Part shown: positions 53,788 through 62,380 of the stretch, piece after piece
Layout: every line of letters begins with the position of its first letter
How positions within the stretch are numbered: position 1 is the first letter of the stretch
NCBI GenBank assembly: GCA_022482625.1
Contig: JAKVOU010000001.1
Span: forward strand, 2,900,784-2,964,783
Source: Spirochaetia bacterium
Lineage (GTDB): Bacteria > Spirochaetota > Spirochaetia > Sphaerochaetales > Sphaerochaetaceae
Length of the DNA: 64,000 bases
Direction of reading: 5' to 3'
Notes under the pieces: model-generated
Told to the model about the DNA's origin: nothing
What the model saw: the letters and a program-made list of their open reading frames with translations, nothing else
The model's database searches: none
Position numbers and translations under genes: made by a program

Positions 53788-54967
53788 TAGTTACGTAATT
53801 GGCAAAACATATATCAAACGTACAGTGCGCTTGCAAGAAAAGCTTGCTTACAAATCCCAATTTCTATTAGGACCCAGACAAACAGGCAAAACTACCTACA
53901 TACAACAAGAATTGAAAGACAGTGTCAGCCTGACATGGAACTTGCTTGATGGACGATTGAGGCTTCAAGCTCTGGCGGAACCAAGCCTGTTGCGTGAAGA
54001 AATTGAGGCCCGTGATTTACGGGATTGTATCGTCGTAATCGATGAGATTCAAAAAGTTCCCCAGTTGCTTGATGAAGTACATCTTTTGATTGAAGAACGG
54101 AACATACGTTTTCTTCTTACGGGATCCAGTGCAAGGAAACTACGTTCAGGAGGCGTGAATCTGCTTGGAGGTTGTGCCGGAAAAGTTATCATGCATCCTT
54201 TTGCCTATCCTGAGATTTAGTTTACAAAATATACACTTGAAAAAATATTTACTGCAGGATTGCTTCCTGTTTCCTTCTGCAGTGATAATCCGGAAGAAGT
54301 CCTTGCGGATTATGTTGATGTTTATCTTACTGAGGAAATACAGGCAGAAAGTGCTGCCCGTAAACTGCCGCAACTTTCTCGTTTTCTTACTGTTGCTGCA
54401 TTATCAAATACCGAAATGCTCAATTTTACCAATATAGCAAATGATGTCGGTGTTTCCCGTCAATCTGTGGCAGGTTGGTATCAGATTCTTGTTGATACGT
54501 TGATAGGTTATAAACTTCCTTCATTCCAGAAAGGAAAAAAAAGAAAAACCTTCGGCATGCCGAAATTCTATTTTTTTGACACTGGTGTAGCGCGGGCATT
54601 ACAGAATATATCAGTTCCTTCTCAAAACCAAAGCGAATATGGTAAGTTTTTTGAGCAGTATATCTTCATGGAATTGCGAGCATATCTTGATTATAGCCAA
54701 AGCAGGGCAATACTTAGCTATTGGAGGACTACCAGTAATCTTGAAGTTGATTTTGTTGTTGGGGAAAAAGTTGCCATTGAAACAAAAACCACCAAGCATA
54801 CCAGTGGAAACGATTATAAGGGACTCAAGGCTTTCAGTACGGAAAGTCGGTGCGAGAGGTTTATTCTTGTTTGCCAGGAAGAGAGGCCTAGAAAACTTTC
54901 CATAGGTATTGAAATCATGCCATGGAAATACTTTTTGGATTTATTGTGGAAAGGTAAGATCTGTTAG
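53777..54967 (+). pseudogene. AAA ATPase with DUF4143, amber-interrupted
   Basis: One frame of 396 codons split by a single TAG at 54218-54220 (codon 148). The first part has Walker A GPRQTGKT (residues 32-39), Walker B CIVVIDEIQKVP and sensor LLTGSSARKL. The second resumes in the same frame at FTKYTLEKIFTAGLLPVSF and carries the DUF4143-like region: YLTEEIQAES, TNIANDVGVSRQSVAGWYQIL, KFYFFDTGVARAL and a nuclease-like VDFVVGEKVAIETK end. Such proteins are common, often horizontally spread ATPases of unclear role. Direct repeats flank it. Confidence 0.88.
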
Positions 54968-55081
54968 AATTGTTGTCCCATGCTATTTTGCCGATGGGGA
55001 CAAGATGGCATGCAGATGTATGATTTTATTTTTAGGTAAATAGCTTTATACATGATATATTCATAATTCTGATGATAAATA

Positions 55082-55121
55082 GTAATTGTTATTTACTATT
55101 ATCATGATATTTGTTAAGTAG
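55082..55121 (+). repeat. Direct repeat, right copy flanking AAA ATPase gene
   Basis: Matches the copy at 53751-53787: GTAATT, then TATTTACTATTAT, then TGTTAAGTAG, with a 3-bp length difference in the middle. The pair is about 1.33 kb apart and brackets the ATPase pseudogene. Confidence 0.75.
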
Positions 55122-55141
55122 GATGTACGACTATACCTAAA

Positions 55142-55179
55142 TTATCGCGATAACAATGTCCTGTAAGACAGGACATTGT
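55142..55179 (-). terminator. Palindrome and perfect hairpin after 5'-nucleotidase gene
   Basis: Immediately past the nucleotidase stop (minus strand) is a perfect 12-bp stem, ACAATGTCCTGT (55153-55164) and ACAGGACATTGT (55168-55179). The palindrome TTATCGCGATAA (55142-55153) follows. The stem is terminator-like but lacks a long U-tract. It probably ends the operon or protects its 3' end. Confidence 0.6.
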
Positions 55180-55180
55180 A

Positions 55181-56680
55181 TTACCAGATGACCTTGAGTC
55201 CGCTTTTTTCCCATGAGGCAAGGGTAGGGTGTGCCATCAGATAGGTAATGACCAGCTCCTGCAGGTCATCCTTGAAAGTCTGGATTACCTTGCAGCTCCT
55301 ATAGACACCATAGCCGCCTGTTCCGCTTGCCCTATAGTCATTGAGGCAGAGTGTCAGCTTTTTCCCTTGCAGAGGTTCACCGTGGAATCTGATATCTGAA
55401 ACCCTGTTGCCGATTGGCTTATGGATATCGATGGTGTAGTCAAGTCCCAGGAAGAAGTCATAGTTGTAATGCTCGACTTTCGGGGTGAGAAAACTTTGGC
55501 TGACTATGGGGATGCCATCCTTGAGGTCAAAGTACTGTGCGCATCTTTCAAGGACCTGCTTCAGTTCAGGCTCTCCTATTTCAACCTTCTTCAATGTATT
55601 GGGAAAAGGATAAGCTGCAATGACCTGCCTGATGGAAATCTGACCTTCCAGATGTTCAAGTCTGTTGCCGAGGGAGGTACAGGAAATATCTGCTTTTGAA
55701 TATTCCAACTGGATATGGTTGATCAGATCAGCGAACCTTGAACCTTTTGTTGCACTTTCAATCTTGCTGGTAGGACAACTGGATTCTTCCAATGTACATA
55801 CCGGTTCGGATAGCCACTTCTGTGTGGCATCTTCTACCTGCTGTAACCTTACCTTGCAGGCAGGATGCAGCGGAGCATGCGGAACTACAGACTTTCCTTC
55901 TATAGTGAGTCCTGATGTGTTTTTTTCAAAAGTAATTACACCATATTTAGTTGCGGAAGCCGGAAGTTGCATGACTTTTGTTCCAAAAAGATCTCTGAAC
56001 GGAATATCCATGTGCTGATGTCCTGTAAGCAACAGGTCGTAGGAAAGTTCCTTGGCAATCCTGTATCCTACATTTTCCTTTGATTGTGAAAGTATGGCTC
56101 CGCTTTCAAGGTCAGCTTCAAACCCACCATGGTAAAGCAATACTTTTACATCACATTGCCCATCAAGGTCTGCAAGCAGTTCTTTTGCTGTCTGAAAGGC
56201 GTCATGGAAGACCAGTCCTTTTTTGTTCGTATCTGATTCCCAGACTTGCACATAGTCGGTCGTTATGCCTGCCAGACCGATTCTGAGACCGGAGGGTAGG
56301 GTATGTATTACATAGCGTTTTGCCTGTATACGGTTTTCACTATCTTCAATGTTGGCAAGAAGTACAGGGATACCGGTTTGCCGCAGATAGGAAGCCAGCA
56401 CAGGGACTCCGAAGTTGAAATCATGGTTACCTGGTACAAGATAGTCATATTTTCCAGCTTTCAGGGTCGTAATCTGAGGATATAATCCATGTTTGCCTGC
56501 ATAAATAGCCATAGGTGACCCCTGCAGGTTATCACCAAGGTCAATGAAAAGGCTGTTTTCATCCTTGTGGACTTCATTGATGATGGAGAGCAGCCCCATA
56601 TCCTTGTGGCCATTTTCGATGTAATCGGTGTCAAACAGATAGCAATGCACATCTGTCGTATAGTAAATCCGTCCTTCCAT
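55181..56680 (-). CDS. 5'-nucleotidase/UDP-sugar hydrolase family protein, cytosolic
   Basis: A 499-residue metallophosphoesterase plus 5'-nucleotidase C-terminal domain. Metal motifs are TTDVHCY (D10, H12), GDNLQGSP, GNHDFN and GHQHMD. The C-terminal half has SFLTPKVEHYNYDFFLGLDY, substrate-binding aromatic residues of the family. Unlike UshA it has no signal peptide, so it acts in the cytosol. Its ATG is 2 bp after the upstream permease gene stop, placing it in the PhnCDE-type transporter operon. It likely dephosphorylates the imported compound. Confidence 0.87.
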   Translation of the reverse strand: MEGRIYYTTDVHCYLFDTDYIENGHKDMGLLSIINEVHKDENSLFIDLGDNLQGSPMAIYAGKHGLYPQITTLKAGKYDYLVPGNHDFNFGVPVLASYLRQTGIPVLLANIEDSENRIQAKRYVIHTLPSGLRIGLAGITTDYVQVWESDTNKKGLVFHDAFQTAKELLADLDGQCDVKVLLYHGGFEADLESGAILSQSKENVGYRIAKELSYDLLLTGHQHMDIPFRDLFGTKVMQLPASATKYGVITFEKNTSGLTIEGKSVVPHAPLHPACKVRLQQVEDATQKWLSEPVCTLEESSCPTSKIESATKGSRFADLINHIQLEYSKADISCTSLGNRLEHLEGQISIRQVIAAYPFPNTLKKVEIGEPELKQVLERCAQYFDLKDGIPIVSQSFLTPKVEHYNYDFFLGLDYTIDIHKPIGNRVSDIRFHGEPLQGKKLTLCLNDYRASGTGGYGVYRSCKVIQTFKDDLQELVITYLMAHPTLASWEKSGLKVIW

Positions 56681-56682
56681 TG

Positions 56683-57486
56683 CTATCCTCTGGCAAGTTT
56701 CTTCCTGAGATAGGTACTGAAGTATTCAACGGCAAGTACCAACACGATCAGACCAATGAGAATGGAACCGACTTCCGACCATCTGTAACTGCTCATGGCA
56801 AACAGCAAGGGAGCACCGATGCCTCCTGCGCCTACCAGACCCAGCACTGTAGCATCTCGTAGATTCATGTCGAACCTGTAGATGAAAGTCGATGCAAATG
56901 AAGGAAACAGCTGTGGGAAGATACCGAAACGGATCTTGTCGAATGTATTGCATCCGCTTGCATCCAAGGCTTCGATAATGCCAGGACTTACATCCTCAAT
57001 GGTTTCGATATACATCTTTGATACCATTCCTATTGAGCAGAAGCTCATGGTCAGTAAACCAGCAAACGGGCCAGGGCCGGTTACCATGATGAACATAAGT
57101 CCATAGACGAATGAGGGTATGGTCCTGATTGCCATTACAAGTACCCTGACCAGAAAGGCGACCGGTTTGGGAACGATGTTGACTGCTCCGAGGAATGCAA
57201 ACGGTATGGAGATGACGGCTCCTACTACCGTGCCCAAGAATGCTATGCAGACTGTTTCAAAGAGCAGGTAAGGTACTCCTGTCTTGGTAAAATTGAACAA
57301 GATGCTTCTTTCAGGATTGATGATACCCTTGAGAATATTGAGAGCTACCTTGCCTCCGTTGCTGCCGGTACCTGCACTGCTTGTTGCAGATGCTGACCAG
57401 GCAAGCAGGACAACCGCAATACAGATATACAGTAATTGTCTGACCAAGCTCCTAGGCTTTGCGTCATAGGTTTCAGCTATTGTCAT
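56683..57486 (-). CDS. PhnE-type ABC transporter permease (second)
   Basis: A 267-residue permease with about six membrane segments. The coupling segment EALDASGCNTFDKIRFGIFP and GAGGIGAPLLFAMSSYRWSEVG are PhnE-type. Ribosome site AGGAGG lies close upstream of the start. It pairs with the other permease, which lies 12 bp upstream. Two PhnE genes per operon are common for phosphonate/phosphite importers. Confidence 0.88.
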   Translation of the reverse strand: MTIAETYDAKPRSLVRQLLYICIAVVLLAWSASATSSAGTGSNGGKVALNILKGIINPERSILFNFTKTGVPYLLFETVCIAFLGTVVGAVISIPFAFLGAVNIVPKPVAFLVRVLVMAIRTIPSFVYGLMFIMVTGPGPFAGLLTMSFCSIGMVSKMYIETIEDVSPGIIEALDASGCNTFDKIRFGIFPQLFPSFASTFIYRFDMNLRDATVLGLVGAGGIGAPLLFAMSSYRWSEVGSILIGLIVLVLAVEYFSTYLRKKLARG

Positions 57487-57498
57487 GTACCGGTCCTC

Positions 57499-58311
57499 CT
57501 AGGTTATCTTGCTTCTGATGTAGTGGCTGGTTGACTCAATGATAGCCACGGTGAAAAACAGCATGAGAAGGATCATGCCGACTTTGTCCCATTCCATGTA
57601 ACTGATCTTTTCACTGAGAATCAGCCCGAGTCCTCCGGCTCCTACATAGCCGAGGATTGCCGCATACCTGACATTACCTTCGAAACAGTACAGGCTGTTA
57701 GAAATATAGAAGGGAAGAATCTGCGGCAGTATTGCATAACGAAAACAAGCTCCCCATGACAATCCCATGGATTGCATTGCCTCATACGGTCCCATGTCTA
57801 CGGTCTCTATTTCTTCATATAGCAGTTTGCCTAGGTAAGAAAAAGAAAATACAAAGATTGCGATTGTGCCCGCAAGGGTTCCTAGTCCCCAGATATAAGT
57901 AGCAATCAAAGCCGTAACAAGGGTCGGAAGTGTCCTGAGGATTGAAAACATTACCCTGACTGCTGAAATGACAATTTTGGATGAAACAAGGTTATTGCTT
58001 GCCAGCATTGCAAACGGGATGGCCAATACAGCTCCTATGGAACAGCCGAGAAGACTCATCTTGATGGTATCGAACAGAGGTGTCCAGATGTTGGGTAAAT
58101 ATTTGGTGTTGAAAGGAAACATCTGAGCCAACAGATACCAGAACTGGTGTCCTCGCTTTGCCAGTACGGCAAAGGAAAAACCTGTCACTTTGACGGATAC
58201 ATAGGAAAATGCAATGATGACAAGGGCAATGAGCAGCGCATTGCTACGGGGCTTTGCCACAGAATTTCCATTCGATAGGATCATTTGCCTTGCATGTTTA
58301 GGCATCGCCAT
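57499..58311 (-). CDS. PhnE-type ABC transporter permease (first)
   Basis: A 270-residue permease. EAMQSMGLSWGACFRYAILPQ is the coupling motif and GYVGAGGLGLILSEKISYMEWDKVG is the PhnE C-terminal signature. Its ATG directly abuts the ATPase stop, with AAAAGGAGG inside the end of that gene. Part of the phosphonate/organophosphate importer. Confidence 0.88.
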   Translation of the reverse strand: MAMPKHARQMILSNGNSVAKPRSNALLIALVIIAFSYVSVKVTGFSFAVLAKRGHQFWYLLAQMFPFNTKYLPNIWTPLFDTIKMSLLGCSIGAVLAIPFAMLASNNLVSSKIVISAVRVMFSILRTLPTLVTALIATYIWGLGTLAGTIAIFVFSFSYLGKLLYEEIETVDMGPYEAMQSMGLSWGACFRYAILPQILPFYISNSLYCFEGNVRYAAILGYVGAGGLGLILSEKISYMEWDKVGMILLMLFFTVAIIESTSHYIRSKIT

Positions 58312-59070
58312 CTATGCTTCCTCCTTTTGCGAAACTTCATCACCATAGATTGATTTCAATATTTCATCATTGATTTCTTTTGAGGGCCCGTCGAAGACGA
58401 TTTCTCCTGCCTTTATCCCTATGATTCTATGTACATACTGCAAGGCAAGGTCCACATGGTGAATGTTGATCAGGACGGTAATACCTAAATCCTTGTTGAT
58501 TCTTGCAAAATCACTCATGACGGCATTGGCAGTGACGGGATCCAATGCTGCTACCGGTTCATCTGCAAGGATAATCTTAGGATCCTGGGCAAGTGTCCTT
58601 GCCAATGCCACTCTCTGTTGTTGACCACCAGACAGTTGGTCTACCCGAGTATAGGCCTTGTCAAGGATACCGACTTTGTCCAATGCTTCCAAAGCATCCA
58701 TTTCCATGCTTTTAGAGAAAGTTCCGGTAATTTTTCTCCAGCCTTTGAGTCTTGGGACAAAAGAAGTGAGGACGTTCTTGATGACCGTAGTCCTCGTGAC
58801 AAGATTGAATGACTGGAAGACCATACCGATTCTTGTCCGATATTGTCTCAGTTTCTTGCCTTTCAGAGTATGTACGTCAAGACCGTCGACAGTAAGCGAG
58901 CCCTCGGAGATGTCATGCATTTTGTTGATTGCTCGGATCAAGGTAGATTTGCCTGCACCGCTGAGGCCTATTATGCCGATGAATTCACCTTGTTCAATTT
59001 CAAGGTTGACATCTTTCAGCCCTACTACACCGTTGGGGTACACTTTTGTTACATGGTCGAATCTGATCAA
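58312..59070 (-). CDS. phnC: PhnC-type ABC transporter ATPase
   Basis: A 252-residue ATPase. Walker A is GLSGAGKS (35-42), RTRIGMVFQSFNLV holds the Q-loop, the signature is LSGGQQQRVALARTL and Walker B is ILADEPVAALDPVT. These match PhnC closely. It lies between the binding protein and the permeases. No C-P lyase or phosphonatase gene is near, so the imported compound need not be a phosphonate. Confidence 0.9.
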   Translation of the reverse strand: MIRFDHVTKVYPNGVVGLKDVNLEIEQGEFIGIIGLSGAGKSTLIRAINKMHDISEGSLTVDGLDVHTLKGKKLRQYRTRIGMVFQSFNLVTRTTVIKNVLTSFVPRLKGWRKITGTFSKSMEMDALEALDKVGILDKAYTRVDQLSGGQQQRVALARTLAQDPKIILADEPVAALDPVTANAVMSDFARINKDLGITVLINIHHVDLALQYVHRIIGIKAGEIVFDGPSKEINDEILKSIYGDEVSQKEEA

Positions 59071-59132
59071 TTTTATCTCCTCAGGGCTGCAGCCACGTTT
59101 TTCGTGGCTGCAGGAATGTTATGCCTTTCAGG

Positions 59133-60179
59133 CTATTTTGACATGCTCTTCATCAGTGCATTTGCCTTGCGGGTATTGTCGTAATCGGAATCCTTTGCCT
59201 TTACATATCCCTGGTGGGAGTAAATGGCTATGACCTTCTTACCGGCATCGGTCTGGGCAATCTTGATGAATGCATCCTGCAGGGCTGCCTTGAAGTCAGG
59301 AGTCATGATCGGGCTGTTGTCACTGACGGAGATAGTATCATTCATGATTTTGTCAGTCACTCCGATGACATCGGTTTCGTCCCAGATAGATTTTGTCCTG
59401 CCAAGGGTGGTATCCCATTTCTTATCATAGTCCCTGCGTGCGTCGGCATAGGCACAGATGATGTCTACCTGTTCGGAAGCCAACCGTGCGAAACCTGAAC
59501 CATAGGAATCGCATTGGACAGCCGTATTGAGATCAAGGACGGTCTTTCCATCATAGTATTTCTGTAACCACATGGTAGGATAGACATATCCTGCTGAAGA
59601 AGTTGCACTCATGATAGCCCATTTTGCACTGTTGAGGTCATCCCATGTCAGCTTCTGTCCAGCATTGACCTTCTTTGCCAATTCCTTGCCTTTTGCGGAG
59701 GGGCCTGCGATAATCAAGGCCCTGTAGTAGCCGACTTGGCTGTTAGGATCTCCTACGGTAGGTTTGTTGTTGTTCCAATCGATTGGGTTCTCACTGTCAT
59801 TTGAAAGACCTGCACGAGTTGCGGTCAGGATGACGTCAGCCCCCATCTTGGAGTACTGGATGTAGGTACTTGCCGGAATGAAACCGATATCGATGGTACC
59901 TGCAGTAAGGGCGACACCGACCGCTTCATAGGAAGTGCCGACGGCGATGTCTACCTTGTCTACGGTATATCCTTCACCGGCTAGGGTCTCTTTGAGAAGA
60001 CCTGCGAGGGGAGCCGTCTGTGTAATGATTTCATCGGGTTCCCTTGAGGGTACGAAGTATACCTTCAGTGTGTCAATGTGCTTGCTTGAAGCAGCAGAGG
60101 TTGTTTCAGCCTGTCCCTGTGCGAACACTGATGTCGCCGCAAGCAGGCTGGCCAATAGGAATGTCAGAGCCTTTTTCAT
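59133..60179 (-). CDS. phnD: PhnD-type periplasmic binding protein
   Basis: A 348-residue receptor of the phosphate/phosphite/phosphonate family. The signal peptide begins MKKALTFLLASLLAATSVFA and is followed by a QGQAE sequence typical of spirochaete binding proteins. The mature domain starts LKVYFVPSREPDE and includes GTIDIGFIPASTYI and DIICAYADARRDYD. GGAGG precedes the ATG. It captures an organophosphate or phosphonate outside the cytoplasm. Confidence 0.9.
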   Translation of the reverse strand: MKKALTFLLASLLAATSVFAQGQAETTSAASSKHIDTLKVYFVPSREPDEIITQTAPLAGLLKETLAGEGYTVDKVDIAVGTSYEAVGVALTAGTIDIGFIPASTYIQYSKMGADVILTATRAGLSNDSENPIDWNNNKPTVGDPNSQVGYYRALIIAGPSAKGKELAKKVNAGQKLTWDDLNSAKWAIMSATSSAGYVYPTMWLQKYYDGKTVLDLNTAVQCDSYGSGFARLASEQVDIICAYADARRDYDKKWDTTLGRTKSIWDETDVIGVTDKIMNDTISVSDNSPIMTPDFKAALQDAFIKIAQTDAGKKVIAIYSHQGYVKAKDSDYDNTRKANALMKSMSK

Positions 60180-60213
60180 GATTTTCCTCCAGAAAATATT
60201 GAAATGAGATGAA

Positions 60214-60233
60214 TGTCAGCCACATGGCTGTCA
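60214..60233. promoter_or_regulatory. Inverted repeat between regulator and binding-protein gene
   Basis: TGTCAGCCA (60214-60222) and TGGCTGTCA (60225-60233) are arms with one mismatch around CA. It lies between the LacI-family stop and the phnD-type ribosome site. It may be an operator or an intercistronic hairpin. Confidence 0.4.
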
Positions 60234-60236
60234 TTT

Positions 60237-61181
60237 CTAGCTTTCCAAACGCGGTGGGGCATACACCACCAACGATTCAATCCTTTCTCCGCTGATTTTT
60301 TCCATGATCATGTGGATGGCGGATTTCCACACTGTCTGTGAAAACAAATTAAGTACCTTCGGGTAGGCACTTTCCTTCAGATAGGGTATGTCTCTGTACA
60401 CGACCAGAGAAACTTCATCAAACTTTCCATATTGCTTCAGGGCTCCGATGACGCCGGAGGCTACTGCTTCTTGTCCTATGAGATAGCCATTGCACAATCT
60501 GTTTTCCTTGATTGCCTTTTCTGCCAGTTGCCAACCGCTGTCCCGGCTTATATCTGCCACAAGAAATGCAGATTCATCCAATTTCCCATGAGACTGAAGT
60601 ACCTGTTTGAAATTATCGATTCGCTGTTGCCCTATGGTCCTGTTGCCGTCGGTTCCTATGCCACCGATATAACCGATTTTTTTACAATGGCCAAGATAGT
60701 TGAATACATCGTTCATGCCGTTGCCATAGTCAACAATGATGGTGTCATAGGCATAGGAATGGGTATTGTGGTCAATATAGAGGATTACGGGAGCAATCTT
60801 TGACAGTTTTGTTTCTTCTTCCTTGCTCATGGGACCGAAAGCAATCACTGCATCGACCATTCCGTCGAAATCTTTGCCGATCCTTCTGAAGACAATGCGG
60901 GAGCCCAGTTTCATTTCTCCTACCAGATCGTAGAGAAAATCATAATCAGGATGGTAGCTTCCCATAGGTACCAGACGGGAATCGGCAATGGCAATGATAT
61001 ACGTGGCCATACCATCTGCTTTCTTTGTTTTCTGAAGCCTGTAACCCAGTTCATCAGCAGCTTTGAGGACATTGTTCCTGATGTCCATCCTTACCCGTAT
61101 GGTAGCATCGTTGTTCAGTACTCTTGAAACTGTTGACAGTGATACTCCTGCCTTTTCAGCAATCTCTTTCATCGTGACCAT
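60237..61181 (-). CDS. LacI-family regulator (EbgR-like)
   Basis: A 314-residue regulator. The HTH is TMKEIAEKAGVSLSTVSRVL, then NNDATIRVRMDIRNNVLKAA, a hinge of the EbgR subgroup. DTIIVDYGNGMNDVFNYL and KKIGYIGGIGTDGNRTIG lie in the sensor domain. The ATG at 61181 follows AAGGAG; an in-frame start at 61229 would be unsupported. It is the first gene of the transporter-nucleotidase operon, 57 bp before the binding-protein gene, so it most likely controls it. Confidence 0.9.
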   Translation of the reverse strand: MVTMKEIAEKAGVSLSTVSRVLNNDATIRVRMDIRNNVLKAADELGYRLQKTKKADGMATYIIAIADSRLVPMGSYHPDYDFLYDLVGEMKLGSRIVFRRIGKDFDGMVDAVIAFGPMSKEEETKLSKIAPVILYIDHNTHSYAYDTIIVDYGNGMNDVFNYLGHCKKIGYIGGIGTDGNRTIGQQRIDNFKQVLQSHGKLDESAFLVADISRDSGWQLAEKAIKENRLCNGYLIGQEAVASGVIGALKQYGKFDEVSLVVYRDIPYLKESAYPKVLNLFSQTVWKSAIHMIMEKISGERIESLVVYAPPRLES

Positions 61182-61210
61182 ACGGACTCCTTGGCTTCTA
61201 TGGTAAATTG

Positions 61211-61242
61211 TTTCAGAAACTTTTCGCAAGTATTTTCTGAAA
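61211..61242. promoter_or_regulatory. Candidate operator upstream of EbgR-like gene
   Basis: TTTCAGAAA (61211-61219) and TTTCTGAAA (61234-61242) are perfect 9-bp inverted arms separated by 14 bp, 30 bp upstream of the regulator start. It may be an autoregulatory site or two half sites. The adjacent AAATATTCACAAA (61240-61252) also occurs upstream of the LacI-family gene at 36.9 kb. Confidence 0.45.
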
Positions 61243-61369
61243 TATTCACAAAAATTTAATATCTTATATCAAAAATGTAAATAATAGGTCAAATATGTTA
61301 AGGTATTTGTCTGGCTGAGGTCCTAGATGTCCTTATATTACTGCCCATATATCGATATAAAGCTGAAAA

Positions 61370-61401
61370 AAAAAGACATTCCTGCTAGGAAACGTCTTTT
61401 T
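61370..61401 (-). terminator. Rho-independent terminator after cytidylate-kinase-like gene
   Basis: AAAAAGAC (61370-61377) pairs with GTCTTTTT (61394-61401), with TTCCT/AGGAA extending the stem inward. On the minus strand a long T-run follows. It lies 30 bp after the stop of the kinase-like gene. Confidence 0.82.
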
Positions 61402-61429
61402 CCTTTGTTTTTTGCTTTATGGAAACTGG

Positions 61430-62041
61430 CTAATTTGCACCTTCCAAGTGGAAATAGTCCTTGGCAAACTGAGTCAGGTTGACTGCTGTACCTTCTACCC
61501 CAAGTACACTGCTGTCGACCATCAGTTGCATATGGTGGTAATCCGAAGGGAGATACCTTGCATAGTGCAGATGATAGGCATCCCTGGCCTTGTCTACCGA
61601 ATTGATCATTTTCTTTGCTTCGGCCTCTTCCATATAGAGGGTTTGTGTGCAGTTTTTCATTCGAGCTTCCATGGGGGCATAAATGAAGATACTTAGCCTC
61701 TGTTCATAATCTTTCAGTATATAGTCTGAGCAACGGCCCACTATTATGCAGCTGGCTTTGTCACAGAAGTCAAGTATAAGCCGTTTCTGTGCTTCAAAGA
61801 TCTGGTCTTGCCTGTCTGTCGTATCAGTACCAAGCGGAAAACGCATGATGGAAAGATACGCTTCATGTGCCGCTTCCTCTTCTTTGCTGATCACTGATAC
61901 CGGTAGATTCAGCCTACGTGACACCTCGTCGATGATATCCCTGTCATAGTATTCGATGCCGAGAGCTTCAGACATCTGCTGTGCAATCTGGCGGCCAAGA
62001 CTACCGAACTGGCGGTTGATAGTAATGACGAATCTGGACAT
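61430..62041 (-). CDS. Cytidylate kinase-like family protein
   Basis: A 203-residue protein of the cytidylate kinase-2 family. RFVITINRQFGSLGRQIAQ near the start replaces the usual P-loop, and EYYDRDIIDEVSRR and CIIVGRCSDYIL follow as in that family. True activity is unproven; many members have no known substrate. The ATG at 62041 follows AGGAGG, so an upstream in-frame ATG is not used. It stands alone with its own terminator. Confidence 0.82.
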   Translation of the reverse strand: MSRFVITINRQFGSLGRQIAQQMSEALGIEYYDRDIIDEVSRRLNLPVSVISKEEEAAHEAYLSIMRFPLGTDTTDRQDQIFEAQKRLILDFCDKASCIIVGRCSDYILKDYEQRLSIFIYAPMEARMKNCTQTLYMEEAEAKKMINSVDKARDAYHLHYARYLPSDYHHMQLMVDSSVLGVEGTAVNLTQFAKDYFHLEGAN

Positions 62042-62054
62042 GCTGCCTCCTGTC

Positions 62055-62072
62055 ATGGGCACATATGCCCAT
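62055..62072. promoter_or_regulatory. Inverted repeat before cytidylate-kinase-like gene
   Basis: ATGGGCA (62055-62061) and TGCCCAT (62066-62072), perfect 7-bp arms around CATA, lie 13 bp upstream of the start codon, next to the ribosome site. It could be a leader hairpin affecting translation or an operator. Confidence 0.4.
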
Positions 62073-62137
62073 CCGCATTCTTATTTTTCAATGCCATTTG
62101 CAAAAGTCTCTGCAGTTTTTCCTGCATCGGCCAAAAT

Positions 62138-62170
62138 TGTTCCAGAGAATGCAGAAGCTTCTCTGGAACA
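62138..62170 (-). terminator. Stem-loop between MFS and kinase-like genes
   Basis: TGTTCCAGAGA (62138-62148) and TCTCTGGAACA (62160-62170) form a perfect 11-bp stem with an 11-nt loop. On the minus strand ATTTTGG follows. It may terminate the MFS transcript, though it lies 210 bp after that stop. The rest of 62073-62380 shows no gene. Confidence 0.5.
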
Positions 62171-62380
62171 GGTTTTCCATACGGTAACATTAATTTGCAA
62201 GCTGCGTAAATCTCCATTTTTGCTTAGTTCCGACATTCATATATACATTCTTGATATATGCTGCTTGTCTTGCCATGCCTTTCTGCGGATTGAAGTTACA
62301 TTTGTTTAGGTGTTGCATTCTGTTGAAGGTGGATGATAAACGATTCTGTTACATGTCGGCAACCGACAACCTGCTGTCTT

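Noticed and set aside
52103-54220. Amber recoding suggested by two in-frame TAG codons
   Set aside because: Several intact genes here end in TAG with the next gene starting at once (for example the aldolase at 45311-45313), so TAG is an ordinary stop.
56683-60179. Phosphonate degradation pathway
   Set aside because: PhnC, PhnD and PhnE-type genes are present, but no C-P lyase or phosphonatase gene was found, so only the importer is called.
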